Part shown: piece after piece, positions 33,024 to 44,254 of the stretch
How positions within the stretch are numbered: position 1 is the stretch's first letter
How the letters are laid out: each line of letters opens with the position of its first letter
Source of the DNA: Phialophora verrucosa
Taxonomy: Eukaryota; Ascomycota; Eurotiomycetes; Chaetothyriales; Herpotrichiellaceae
Direction: 5' to 3'
DNA: 64,000 nucleotides
Assembly: GCA_002099365.1 (NCBI GenBank)
Contig: MSED01000009.1
Location: 1,674,001 to 1,738,000 of the forward strand
The notes under the pieces: generated by a model
The model's input: only the letters and a program-made list of their open reading frames with translations
Database searches by the model: none
Told to the model about the DNA's origin: nothing
Made by a program: the position numbers and the translations under genes

Positions 33024-35797
33024 TCAAGTCATACCCTCGCCCGTAAACAGAGGCAAACTGTCGCCCAGAAAATTAGCCTGACTGTACTGCCAGAGAAAGT
33101 CGTTTGCAGCTTGAGTGATGTTGCAGAAGTTGTTGTCATCAAATCCGAATGTCGGTACTGTCAGCATCGATAAATCCTCCGACAAAGATTGATCTCCAGC
33201 ACTGAGTGGCGTGGGTTGCAGTTGAGAAACTAAATAAGAACAAGTCAATCACCCTAGATTTTCGAGAGGCTGCCAAGGCAGCCCGGAAACGACAACTCGA
33301 AACGGGATTTGCAGGAGCAGGAGGGAGAAAGAGGTTGTTTGACTGACCAAGGCAATCAAATACTTCCAGAAAGTCTGTAAGGCAATGCGTAGCCTTGCGA
33401 GACATAAGGCTTGTCCGTTGAATCAACTTCATGGTAGCGATTCCGTCATCGAGACACTGTCGGATCTCGCTCATGGAAAGTCCCGCAGACAACAAGACGT
33501 CGCCGTATATATGACAGAGCAGCAATACACAAAAGAACGTCAGGTTGACGGTAAGCACTGCGACATGTCAGCGATCCGAGGCACATTGTCCATTTGTAAC
33601 TCCAGCTCTTTGGGAACCTACGGGTATAGCTGCACATCCACCATGCGATAGTTTGGTCAAGAAACCTTTTATCACAAGTACTCATGATGTTAATGACATG
33701 ATGGAGTTCTCGTGCTGTCCTAAAGCCATGTTTCACTATCGGGACGATGTGGTCTGACATCAGGTCCGAGTTGTCCTTCATAATATTGCCGTTGACGCAT
33801 TCTGTCAATACTTGAACCAAAACTGGAGCATCGGTGAGCGCCATGATCCGGTAGTAATACGCCGAGAGCACCAGCTGAAACCGAAGACTGTCAGCTTGGA
33901 GGGGATGTAAACCTCGGTCAAAGCTAGACGTCGAAATAATTTCGAATGAGGGCTCTAAAGATTGACGCCATGTTTCCAGCTCCCACACCAGTGGTAGCCT
34001 TTTGGCAATCAAGTCCCGGAGAGATAAGGGTTCTTCGCGGTCGATGTTGTCATTATACATGGCGTGAAGCATTGACTCAACGATCTCATTCAGCGTGCTG
34101 CAGACTTACGTCAGCGATCATTCCTCAATAGTATCTAGGGGTGATTGCATATCTTACATGTGGTGGTTGTGGTGAATGATGCTGTCAACATAGTAGGGAG
34201 GTACCACAGACATACTCCGCAGAATCTTCCGCGGGTCCATTGGCTTGCCCACATGGATGTACTGCCTCGAAATAAGGCACGGTCGACCAAGACTCATACT
34301 CAGGATCCTAGTCAGAGCAATCAACCATCGAGCTCAATCAATGAAGAAAAACACCATACCTGTCCTGGTTGACCAGGCTATACCACAACCTCTTTCGGAG
34401 TTCACTATCATGCAGGCCGTATTCTTTGTATCCAAGTGGCGATTGCAACCCGAGCTGGAACGCAGTCTTGACTGCAAGGGCGTGATATGTCCAGCTAGTG
34501 ATCGACAATTGATGGTTCTGTTGATATGCTGCGATTAGAAGCAGGGCCTGAACTATGTCTTCTGTTAGACAAAAACAACATTGTTGACTTTGACATGGAT
34601 GTTTGACCAACCAAGCTCAACGCTCGCCCCGCTGAGTTGCCGTTCATCTAAACAGGCAATGGAACGATTGAAAAAACAAGCAGAGTCTTCTTCGCCTAGT
34701 GATGATGATGCCAGAGCAAAGACAGCATTCAGTAACGCTCGCTTGGACCATGGATGTGGCAGAGGCTTGCCATCTGCCAAGGCATTGCAGTGAGACGTCA
34801 GCGTTGAGTGGCTCAAAAAAGGTAGGAATGTTCCAGCCGAGACGAAGAAATGATCTATCAAGATCGATGCTTCATTTCGTGGGGGCAACGTCAATCGACT
34901 GACGTTTATAGGTGTCGTTTGTGTCGTCGACTGGGATTTGATTGTTTCTTGTGACCGTCTGTAAGACACTTGTGTACCTCTAGATCTGAGTATCTGTCGT
35001 TCGGACGAGGCCTGGCTCACTATGCGAGCAAAAGCATCTGATATATTGCGGAACAACGCATGGTTTGAGGAAGGGCCTAAGGGTGAAATAGTCGAATGAG
35101 CAACAATCCGCCAAACACTTAGCTGGAAGTCTCACCGAAATGCCCAATGTTGGCTGCGTGTTCTTGGTTGAATGTCGTTGTCGCTAGAACATCGACTGCA
35201 ACTTCTGGGTCTGAGTCGATGTTATTCATTGTCGTTGATTGGGATGTCATGCCATCGTCGTCGACGAGAGGGTCCACAATCGACAGGTCTACGTTAGGCG
35301 ATTCCTCAGGCGACCCTGGACGCGCCGAACTCAGTCTGGACTCCAATTCCTGGATTCTCGCAAGCAGCTGCGACTTGCTATTTAGGGCTGGTGAGTACAC
35401 TGGCTGCTCTCACTTAGAAGTGGTGTCGGTTCAGCTCACCTTTGCAGTCGCTGGCTCTCATCGTTTGAATGAGGCGGGTGTTGATATTCACAGGCGAGAT
35501 TGAGCTGGACACAGGCGAGGCATCTGGGCCGCTGACCATCGCACTGTCACACCGTATCAGGGTCAGATCAGGGTATGTCGGAGGCCGCACAAGGATCCTG
35601 GAGAGGCGTACCCTGGCTTTGCGGTTTCTACAGCGAGTGCAAGCAAGCGCTACCCGACTGCGTTTCATCACCTTGAACGACGTTCGTGGGCGAGGCATAC
35701 TTCCACTCTCTAGCAGAGTGGACGCTTTGCTCGCATCTGAGCTCAGCTCCGTCGTACACTCGGCAGCCACACTTTCATGTTCGGGTGGAAGGCTCAT
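33024..35797 (-). CDS. Zn2Cys6 transcription factor (cluster regulator 1)
   Basis: Nine exons (35797-35612, 35543-35440, 35377-35136, 35076-34612, 34561-34360, 34307-34158, 34097-33622, 33557-33348, 33229-33024) give 746 residues; every junction keeps the frame. The zinc cluster is C53-x2-C56-x6-C63-x6-C70-x2-C73-x6-C80, and intron 1 cuts it exactly before C63. A heptad linker (SKSQLLARIQELESRL) follows for dimerisation. The fungal_trans region shows ILIDHFFVSAGTFLPFLSH, DIVQALLLIAAYQQNHQ and LRKRLWYSLVNQDR, then SMSLGRPCLIS. It is likely nuclear and binds CGG-type sites. It lies in the cluster, divergent from the P450, and is a natural candidate pathway activator. The start Met at 35797 (MSLPPEHES) is preferred over 35875. 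Confidence 0.93.
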
Positions 35798-36541
35798 GAT
35801 CTGGATAGCACAAAGGCACGTACAGGATCTTCCGGCCAATGGAATGAAGAAAGAATACCATTGGAATGCACCCACCCGATAGATAGCCTACTTTTCAATT
35901 TCTGTGCGGCGACGTTTGGAGCAGGATCGAGCGGCAAAGCAGTCTGTCACCTACAAAACTAACTCGGTTGGGTCATCTAGCCATTGCGAGGGCGGGGTTG
36001 AACGGCGGGGAATGAAGGAGTAGGGGGCTCTGGGGTTCTGAGGCGGCCGAGGGGCCATCGGGCTTGGCCAAACGAGGCTCGAAGCCATGCCGACCAGCCG
36101 GAGTGCATATTCGTAACTCGAACGCCTTGCTGATCATGCAGCCTCGCAGATAAATTTGGGCACCGCACCAAGTGCAAGACGGGGTTTGTGGCAAGCAAAA
36201 TATGACCGAACAGCTTGACATCGGTTGAAGAAACCGAAACGGTCGGCGTTGTCGTAAGAAGCCTCTGCTTTGCAGCTCTCGTCCCCTGAGCGGGCGTGCC
36301 TTGGTGGAGCGAGCGTATCCGACGAGGGTCATCGGGTATCAACGACCCGACTCGTGGAGGCGCAAAGTTTCTAGGCCATGAATTGACCAAACCGTTGGTG
36401 CTGGAGGTGGCAAGGGTGGATCTGGAGAGATGCTCCAGACACAGCCCGCAACCCATTGATGGATGCGGATTTATACAAGCACATTGCAATGCCCTTCTCG
36501 TCAGTTGTTTCAAGATCAAGACTCTGCGAATCTCGACAGTC
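35798..36541. promoter_or_regulatory. Divergent promoter, Zn2Cys6 regulator 1 / P450
   Basis: A 744-bp shared upstream region, GC-rich around 36000-36070. A CGGCCG palindrome at 36044-36049 is a candidate Zn2Cys6 site. In-frame codons upstream of the P450 ATG (from 36296) are open but look non-conserved. Confidence 0.5.
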
Positions 36542-38400
36542 ATGGCGTTGGTGACTATTCTTCTCGAACACAAGGCTGCCCTACTGTGCTCCCTGGGGCT
36601 TATTTCGTTCTTTGCCTATGTTGTGTACCAACGATACTTCCATCCGTTGGCAAAGTATCCAGGGCCGTTCCTGGCTTCCTTGACCGACTTATGGCAGGTC
36701 CATCAATTTATGACTCTTCGACAGCCATATCGCCTGACTCAGCTCCATGAAAAATACGGGCCTTTTGTTCGCTATGGTCCCGATAAATTGAGTACGACAT
36801 GCGAGAGTGCAGTGTCCTTGATCTTTCAGAAGGGTGGTAGGCATATGCCTAAGACCGAATTCTACGATGCCTATGGAGCAGCTCATCCGAACGTATTTGG
36901 CATGCGAGATGAACTTGTGAGTGTCTACTGTTGTTGCCCTGCTAGCAAAGTAAACTGGCCGGAAACAGAGCGAGGCTGACAGTATGGTTTTGTGTAGCAA
37001 CACTCGCTGCGACGGCGACACATGTCTCATTCATTCTCCATCACCTATGTCAAAGAAATGGAAGAGTACTTAGACCTAAATATTGGCATTCTTAAACAAA
37101 AGCTGGATCGTTACGCTGCATCGGGCGAGGTTTTCGATCTGAAGACAGCATTTCACTATTATGTTATCGACACATTGGGCGAACTTGCCTTCAGCCAAAG
37201 CTTTGGCGTCCAGGTTTCCGATGACGACTCACTTGTTCCGCCTGTTAAAGAGCACAGTCTCCTAGCGGCCGCGACTGGGGCGTGGCCGGCCATGCTACCA
37301 AGGCTCAAGAAATGGCTGCCGCTTGTCCCATACCAACCTTTGGAAAATCTATTCAAGGGCAGACAAGCATGTGCTGATTTGGCTTCTACCTGCGTGACAA
37401 GGAGACTGGATGATCTTGCCCATGTCAAAGATGACGAGGCGAGTATTCGGGCTCAAAGAAAAGATATTCTCACAAGTCTCATTCTGGCAAAGCATCCTGA
37501 GACGGGAGAACGGCTGACAAAGGTGGACTTGGAGACTGAAGCATTTGGCTTTATGTAAGTATCCTCTCTTACCTCGAATGGGCTCATCAATCAAGGTCGA
37601 GCTAACACAACGGGGCGGTACAGTATCGCAGGGACACACACAACTTCAGCAACGACGACTTTACTCTTCTATCATCTTCTTCACCACCCGGATTTGCTCG
37701 CAAAACTCGTGGGAGAGCTTGACGCCAATCTTCCTCCATTGGATGCGAACACACCCTCACATCCCATTTCCGTTTTGGAGGCGTCTCTTCCATATCTTCG
37801 CAACTGCATCAAAGAAAACTTTCGCATCAATCCCGTCTTCACCATGCCACTAGCTCGCCGTGTCACGGATAGAGAAGGCTTAATCATTGAAGGAGAGCAC
37901 ATCAAGCAAGGCGTAAGTCGTACCCTTTTCCTCAATCACCCTGTTCTTTCCCTTCATCGTCTTTCGTAACCTGCAAGACTAAACTGCCCCAGACATCTGT
38001 TGCAATCTGCAATCATGCTTTCCATCATAATCCCGATATCTGGGGCGAAGACCACAATATCTTTCGGCCCGCTCGTTGGGATGAGCCTGCCACTAATGCC
38101 CGCTCTCGTCTGCTGATGCACTTTGGTCTCGGAGGTCGCCAATGCATTGGCAAGACTATTGCGACAACCAACATTTACAAGTTGACGAGTTCGTTACTAT
38201 GCGATTATGAATTCGAGCTTGTTGGTGAAGATACGCCAAGTGGTATGCTGGGGGATGTGGAAAAATCGGCGTTGTGGCCAGATTCTAGGCAAAACCATGG
38301 GAACGATCTCCCTTCGCTTATAAGTGTTGGCATTAGTGATCTTGAGGATTCACTGTTGGTCAGATGCAAAAAAAGAAGAAAGATAGAAGAGAGAGTATAG
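36542..38400 (+). CDS. Cytochrome P450 monooxygenase
   Basis: Four exons (36542-36916, 36998-37554, 37624-37912, 37993-38400) give 542 residues. An N-terminal membrane anchor (LLCSLGLISFFAYVVYQRYF) is followed by the HPLAKYPGPFLAS hinge. MRDELQHSLRRRHMSHSFS is typical of the microsomal pisatin demethylase / benzoate 4-monooxygenase-like groups. The I-helix reads IAGTHTTSATT (oxygen-binding AGxxTT), the ExxR motif is E375-N-F-R378, and the haem loop is FGLGGRQCIGK with Cys458. All key residues are present, so it should be active in the ER with a reductase partner. Hydroxylation of an aromatic or its methyl group would fit the neighbours, but substrate is not readable. The C-terminal tail after the haem domain is long and basic (KKRRKIEERV). 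Confidence 0.95.
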
Positions 38401-38927
38401 AGAGTGGCTACAGCGCAAGGATGAGCTGGCCACCATGCGAGTTTCCAAAACGTTTTGACTTTGCACAGATTGTAGATCGTTGATCGGTTCTCGTTCTATG
38501 AACGGCGAATATATAAATATGGGTATACATACTCTCGACGCTTCACGTTAGTGTTTATCTCATGGCCTCCACATTCAAAGATTGCGGGCTACTGATTTCG
38601 TGTTTCCGAATAAACTACACGAACAACCTGAGGAAAAGGGGCATCTAGAATGACATGTATCAAGGGGACTGGATCGAAATGGAGCCTCGTAGACTGTCGA
38701 CAGGAATAAGTTCGTACACTGATTTGGGAAGTCTTTCCTTTTTCTTTGTCAAGGGCACTTCTTGGCGACTTCAATAGAATCGCTGAAAGTCGAGCATTCT
38801 TGTTTTTGACACAGTGAGAGAGTCTGAGGGTAATTCACTTTTGATACGCGGTTGTGGCCGCAGCGATATATTGAGTAACGCAAACTCAAGCGCGTGTGAA
38901 TGTCCAATTCACAACTCTCATTATGGG
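38401..38927. other. Convergent 3' region, P450 / DUF3500 gene
   Basis: 527 bp, AT-rich near 38500-38530, between two 3' ends. No gene recognised. Confidence 0.45.
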
Positions 38928-40324
38928 TTAATCCGAGGAATCTATCTGGTCGCCAGGCCAAACCCAATCCTGTTGCACGCCTGGGATCAATTGACGAAGC
39001 GCGTGGCCATAATCCCCAGCGTTCGGCATCCGAAGTAAGGTGTGGATGTGGAACTTGGCAGGCTCCTTGTTATTCAGAAAAACACCCGAGTGATGGTCGA
39101 ATTCGACGAGTATGACTGGACTCTGAATACGATAGTAGAATGGGTCAGTGTCAGAGAAACCTCCGATCCACGAAAAGTAGGTTTCGGACCAGAGGCTACG
39201 GATTTGATTCAGGCGGCATTTCCGTGATGTCTCGGGCAGGTAGAGAAGATACTGCTCCAAGATGCCCAGAACGAGAGGTATCTGGTTATTTTCCATGTCA
39301 GATACCAAGATACCTTCATACGGGACGAGGCGATTGTCGCGATAGGCTCCACACAGATGACGCTGGTCGTCGTGATTCCAGCGACCGTATGGCATTTCGA
39401 CATGCCGAAGCTGGGAATAGGTTTGTGCTTTCACTTGCGACTCCTTCGATAGGCTCTGCATCAGCTGTAGACCTAATGCCTCTTCAACATGTAAGATTCG
39501 TGTGCCGCAGTACGGACCCTCGTCGATGAAGTTGGGCTCGGCTCCAGTAAACCATGGCGCAACCACGATCTGCCCTTGATGCAGGAAAATGTTCAAACAG
39601 AGGTGGTGACCATAAAACGTATAGCCCCAGGGGGACGTAGTTGATGGCTTGCCGAAAAAGGCAAAATTGTACGAGTCCTTGTTCATCACCCCAGGGGCGC
39701 CGACCAAGTCCCCTAAAAAGTGATTGATCCTCATGGCACCTATTGCTTTGGCATAGCCTACCGCAAGGGTTCGTCAAAATCCGAGGTTGGTCGACTAAGA
39801 CGATTATCCGTGCACTTACCCTCTGGTGACAAAGTTCGTTGCAAGATAAGCAAGACACTGTCCCTGATACGCGGACTGACTTCATCAAGCCTGATGCCCT
39901 TGTGCGAGAGCAAAAACTCTGGATTCGACCACGTTCGCCACTCTGGGGCGTCAATGTGATATGAGACTGCCTTCTTCTGCTCGATTGAGAGTTGATTGAG
40001 CAGGCTTTGAGCTGAATCAACAATCTCATTGATGGGAACGCCTTCATCTTCTAACTGATAAAGATTTGTTCTGACAGTGCCTGATCACGAGGTCAACGTA
40101 GATGCCACAGAGAACTAAGAAGGATTAAGCGTACCATCCTCCGTGACTCCTTTGTAAGGTTCTTGAGCAAGTTCGAGCCAGAACTGATAAAGTGCGAAGA
40201 TCCAGGGCGGTTGACCTGATTTTTTGAATGCATCGGCATATTCATGAGCATTTTGTTTCGCCATCACAGTGAACCTTGGCAGGCTCAAGTCGGGCAAATG
40301 GTCTCGAAAGCTATCTTGCGCCAT
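38928..40324 (-). CDS. DUF3500 family protein
   Basis: Three exons (40324-40135, 40080-39820, 39757-38928) give 426 residues. The family is recognised from WGYTFYGHHLCLNIFLHQG, then VAPWFTGAEPN, FSDTDPFYYRIQSPVILVEFDHHSG, FHIHTLLRMPNAGDYG and a late H-ALRQL stretch. These conserved His/Asp-rich motifs suggest a metal- or ligand-binding pocket; to my knowledge no reaction is established for DUF3500. There is no signal peptide or membrane segment, so it is likely cytosolic. Intron 1 and 2 have GT-AG ends (GTACGC, GTAAGT). The ATG at 40324 is the first Met; upstream in-frame codons start only from non-ATG triplets. It is divergent from MFS transporter 1. A role in the same pathway is inferred from position only. 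Confidence 0.85.
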
Positions 40325-41013
40325 TTTTGCCTCGATATTCACTGAGTGCTCGCACCTTTGAAGGTTCCAAAGGTGCCTCTTGTCTGATAAAACTGTGCCC
40401 TTGGTGTTGAGTCAGTAGAAATGATATTGATAGGCAGTCGACGATCAGATGCTCACAACAAACAATGTCTGCAAACACACACCAAAGTCGAGCGTAATCT
40501 GCTGATGTTTCCCGAGTCTCGAACACTGTAGACATCCAATCGCAGCTTTGGTGATAGCAACAATGCTTCCCCAGCGGCAGGGGTTGTCTGATCAATAGGA
40601 AGCCTCGTTCCCGAAGACGGAAACGAAGCGGGCCTTTGGCGTCCCAACCCGCTTGCAATCTGGAGGTCTCGGATGTCCTGGTGGAATCAAGATGTCTCTC
40701 ACCAACGACTCGACACCGTCTCGGCGAACACAGCAGGGCTCGGGGATTGATAAATGACCATTTCCAAGATCTCTGAGGGGATTTGTCTATGACGATAGAC
40801 CGGGAACAGTTGCACTAAGGTCAAGTCGGGGGGATGCGCCAGCGGGGAAAAGATTTCAATCTACCCCGGCTCAGTGTTGAGCTACACCCCAGAGTAACAT
40901 GGCGAATATTAAAGCTTCAATATCCCATGCTTCTTAATTGCCTGCTCTTGACCACAGCTCTCTGTCGAGGACCTGCAACAACACCCACTTATTCTGTTAC
41001 ACAAGTTAGAAAA
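40325..41013. promoter_or_regulatory. Divergent promoter, DUF3500 / MFS transporter 1
   Basis: A 689-bp shared upstream region. Two sites matching the CreA carbon-repressor consensus SYGGRG lie close together: GCGGGG at 40842-40847 on + and CCCCGG at 40864-40869 (CCGGGG on -). CreA tends to act through paired sites, so glucose repression of this pair is possible. The 9-bp inverted repeat at 40352-40376 is at the DUF3500 end. Confidence 0.45.
40352..40376. promoter_or_regulatory. Perfect 9-bp inverted repeat just upstream of the DUF3500 start
   Basis: GCACCTTTG at 40352-40360 and CAAAGGTGC at 40368-40376 are exact inverted copies with a 7-nt spacer, 28 bp before the DUF3500 ATG. It could be an operator for a dimeric regulator or an RNA hairpin in the 5' leader. 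Confidence 0.55.
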
Positions 41014-42907
41014 ATGTCTCCGATCGACATCCGTTCTGGTGTCCTGCTGGCGACGAGCAGCGACAAAAGCGCACACATGGAACATGTCGAGCAAGACAGC
41101 ACTCTGGAAGGCTCGAATAATCAGTAAGCCATTGTTTGGCCGTCTAAAAACGAGAGCTCCCTACTAATACTGAATGTTTCTAAGTGAGGGTGCGCTCCCC
41201 CACTTCGATGAGGCAGCCGAGTCTCGCTTGCATCGAAAGATCGATCTTTATATCGTCCCGACTGTCGCAGTTCTCTACCTATTTTGTAAGCTGCCGCAGC
41301 TATAAGACCTTACAATGACAACAAGTCTAATACTCCCACAAGGTTTCATTGACCGGACAAACATTGGTAAGCTCGACATATACTTCACATTGCTCTCCTC
41401 AAACCACCCCAAAGGCTGACCTGCTTGTCTTGTGTAGGTAATGCTCGTCTTGCTGGGTTCGAAAAGGACCTTGAGTTGAAGGGGTACGACTACAATACTG
41501 TGCTTTCGATATTCTACGTGAGCTACATCCTCTTCGAAATTCCATCGAACATGGCTTGCAAGATGATTGGGCCAGGCTGGTATCTGCCTGTGATCTCACT
41601 TGGTTTTGGTGTCACCACCGTGGCATTCGCCTTCGTGCGAGACATCAACGCTGCATGCGGCGTACGCTTTCTCCTCGGGGCGCTCGAGGCAGGTGTTCTC
41701 CCTGGTGTGGCTTATTACATGTCACGATGGTAGTAAGTATACCTTAGCCAACTATTGGCTCTCCTTCAGCGTATCTGGGCTTCTTTATCTGACGGAATGG
41801 CATCGCCACAACAGTCGAAGAAGTGAGCTTGTGTTCCGGCTTTGCCTTTATATCGTGATGGGCCCATTTGCGGGTGCATTTGGTGGTGTATTGGCTTCAG
41901 CAATTCTAAGCCTTGACCACTTTGGAAGCACCAAAAGCTGGGAGATGATTTTCGCCATTGAAGGTTAGTCCATTTTATCTTTATGCGTCGGAGGAGATGG
42001 AGCGAATCCTGGGCTTGATCGTCGAGACTAATATGTGATGCTGCGTTATCCAGGCATCATTACAATTGGACTATCTCTCATTGCGTTCGTCACCCTGACT
42101 GACCGACCGGAAACTGCACGGTGGCTCTCCGCCGAAGAAAAGCAGCTGGCGGTCCAACGAGTGCTGTCAGAGCGTGTCGCAACAACGGAGCTGCTCGATA
42201 AGTTGGACGTTCCGAAAACGATGCGCGGCATTTTCAATCCCGTCGGACTGGTGACTGCGACTATTCTACTCTTGATCAATGTCACCGTCCAAGGCCTTGC
42301 CTTCTTCCTTCCTACCATTGTCCGCACAATATTTCCGCACTACTCCGTTGTACACCAGCAGCTGATGACGGTCCCGCCTTATACTTTCGGGTCCCTGGTC
42401 GTTCTCACCATTTGTTACTATAGCTGGAGGATAGATCATCGAAATTATTTCATGACCCTGGGCTCCAGCATCGTCATCCCAGGATACATCATCTTCCTTG
42501 CTACCAATAACAGCACAGCGAGATACATTGCCACGTTTCTCGTCGCCGCCGGCTCATTCTCTTTTGGAGCTCTCACACAGGCACAGAGCGCGGCGAACGT
42601 GGTCTCGGACACTGCGCGATCTGCCGCCATCGGTACCACCGTCATGTTCGGAAATGTGGGCGGCCTTATTTCAACTTGGTCATTCCTGCCGTCCGATGGA
42701 CCTAATTACCCTATTGGAAATGGCTTGAATTTGGCGACAAACTCAACCATTGTGATCATCACCTTGATCCTTGGATGGTGGATGAGATCGGATAACATGA
42801 AACGTGATCAAAGACGGCCCGTAGCGATTGAAGCTCTACATGAAGCGAGCGAAAAACAGATCCATGACCTCGATTGGAAACATCCCGATTTTAGATGGAG
42901 GCTTTGA
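41014..42907 (+). CDS. MFS transporter 1 (allantoate/nicotinate permease type, anion:cation symporter)
   Basis: Six exons (41014-41123, 41185-41285, 41343-41366, 41438-41732, 41815-41963, 42054-42907) give 510 residues. Exon 3 is a 24-nt micro-exon whose reading CFIDRTNIG is the family signature (LDRxNxG). Other marks are LSIFYVSYILFEIPSNM, GVRFLLGALEAGVLPGVAYYMSRWY, and DRPETARWLSAEEKQLA in the central loop, all typical of the Dal5/Tna1 family that imports small organic anions. About 12 membrane helices are visible. The start at 41014 (MSPIDIRSG) is chosen because upstream in-frame sequence is not conserved-looking. It looks intact, so in this cluster it is the transporter most likely to work. 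Confidence 0.94.
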
Positions 42908-44254
42908 GCACGTCGGCAGCGTTGTCACTTCAGAAACCAGCACATGTGAACGCGAGGTCCAACGGTTGGCCTTGGTGAGGTTGGGTCGCTGGATGTATGT
43001 AGTCTGGTGGAAGATATTCTCCTTCCTTCCTCAAGCGTTAAGTCATTGTCAATAGGACCATACGGATAGAAACAATACATGCAGTTAACCTCCCACCAAT
43101 TCCAGTGCCTATAGCGTGGCGTGGGTCCTGATAGTCCCCTGGATCAAGGCCAACAGGGGGTGTTCTCACGCAGAAGCTCGAAGTTACAAGGCGCAATTGG
43201 ACCGTAAGCCACGGAGCGGAATCTGATGAATTACTTGAGCGTTCTGGCACTGACCAAAGGGCGGAAGGAGAGGGCGTAGAAATCGCAGCTTCGGAGCATT
43301 TGCAACAGCCAAACCATTCATACGACGATATGGTAATGAACTTCATTTCCGCCGTTGATCTAGACTTCCGGTTAGCGCTGTCGGTGCCACACGCTAGAGC
43401 GGATCTTGTCCGGAGCAATAAGTACTCCCTATGAACTCAGCCTTCCGGTATTCCGGTATCCCGCTGCGTGTCTCGCTTACAGCCCTTCGACGTCCGGATA
43501 TTCCAGACTGCCTGACAAACTCAACCGATTTAGGAATGAAAGGACCGGTGAAGAGTGGGAAGCACGACACCTGGTTAGCTGAGCTGTCATTGAATTGCCC
43601 TTTAACCCGCGGGCCGGAAGTGTCAGTAGGTAGGGTGACCTCAAGACTCTGCACCTAGGCAGCCCTCAACTCTGGGCTACTCCCACTACAGTACAATCCC
43701 ACAATGGTTTGCAACGTCCAAGCTTGCGAAACGACCATGATTCCAAACTCCGGACGATGGAATTCTTCCGCACAATTATGCTATCGTGGTCAGGCGGAAA
43801 CATCTGCAAGAGCCCACATCGGCCCCTGCTAGCCGTGTTCGTACGCACCCTCGTGCCCAGTATGGCCGGGATTCAGTTGTGGCTTCACGGTGTGCGGTAG
43901 TTCATGACAGAGAGTGGTTTGTGACAAGTACGACTGGAAAGTAGAGTCTGATTTCATGTGTGGTAGCAAAGCTGCTGGCACGAAGGGCATAACAGCAACA
44001 ACAGCATTAACGACAATGCCTTTCTGTATATTGCAATCATTTGGCCTCAAAATCTGGTCATCATACACATTCCTCTTCTTACGACGACACCCTTCTTGCT
44101 TAGATAGAGCACAGCCTTCTAGTTCCCATACCACGCCGCTCGCAAGACCGAACTCGAGGATTTAGTTATAGCTTGCCGGTGCTAATAACAACGCGACCGT
44201 GACGCCCCCCGGATCACCAGCTTGAGAGCAAGTGTATAGGCGTCTTTGCCGTGT
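42908..44254. other. Convergent region between the two MFS genes, with a Met-less open frame
   Basis: 1.35 kb with no supported gene. A + strand frame without a Met start is open for about 100 codons, from about 43131 to a TGA at 43432-43434. It reads like protein (for example RRNWTVSHGAESDELLERSG and MNFISAVDLDF) but I recognise no family; it may be a gene remnant or chance. Confidence 0.4.
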
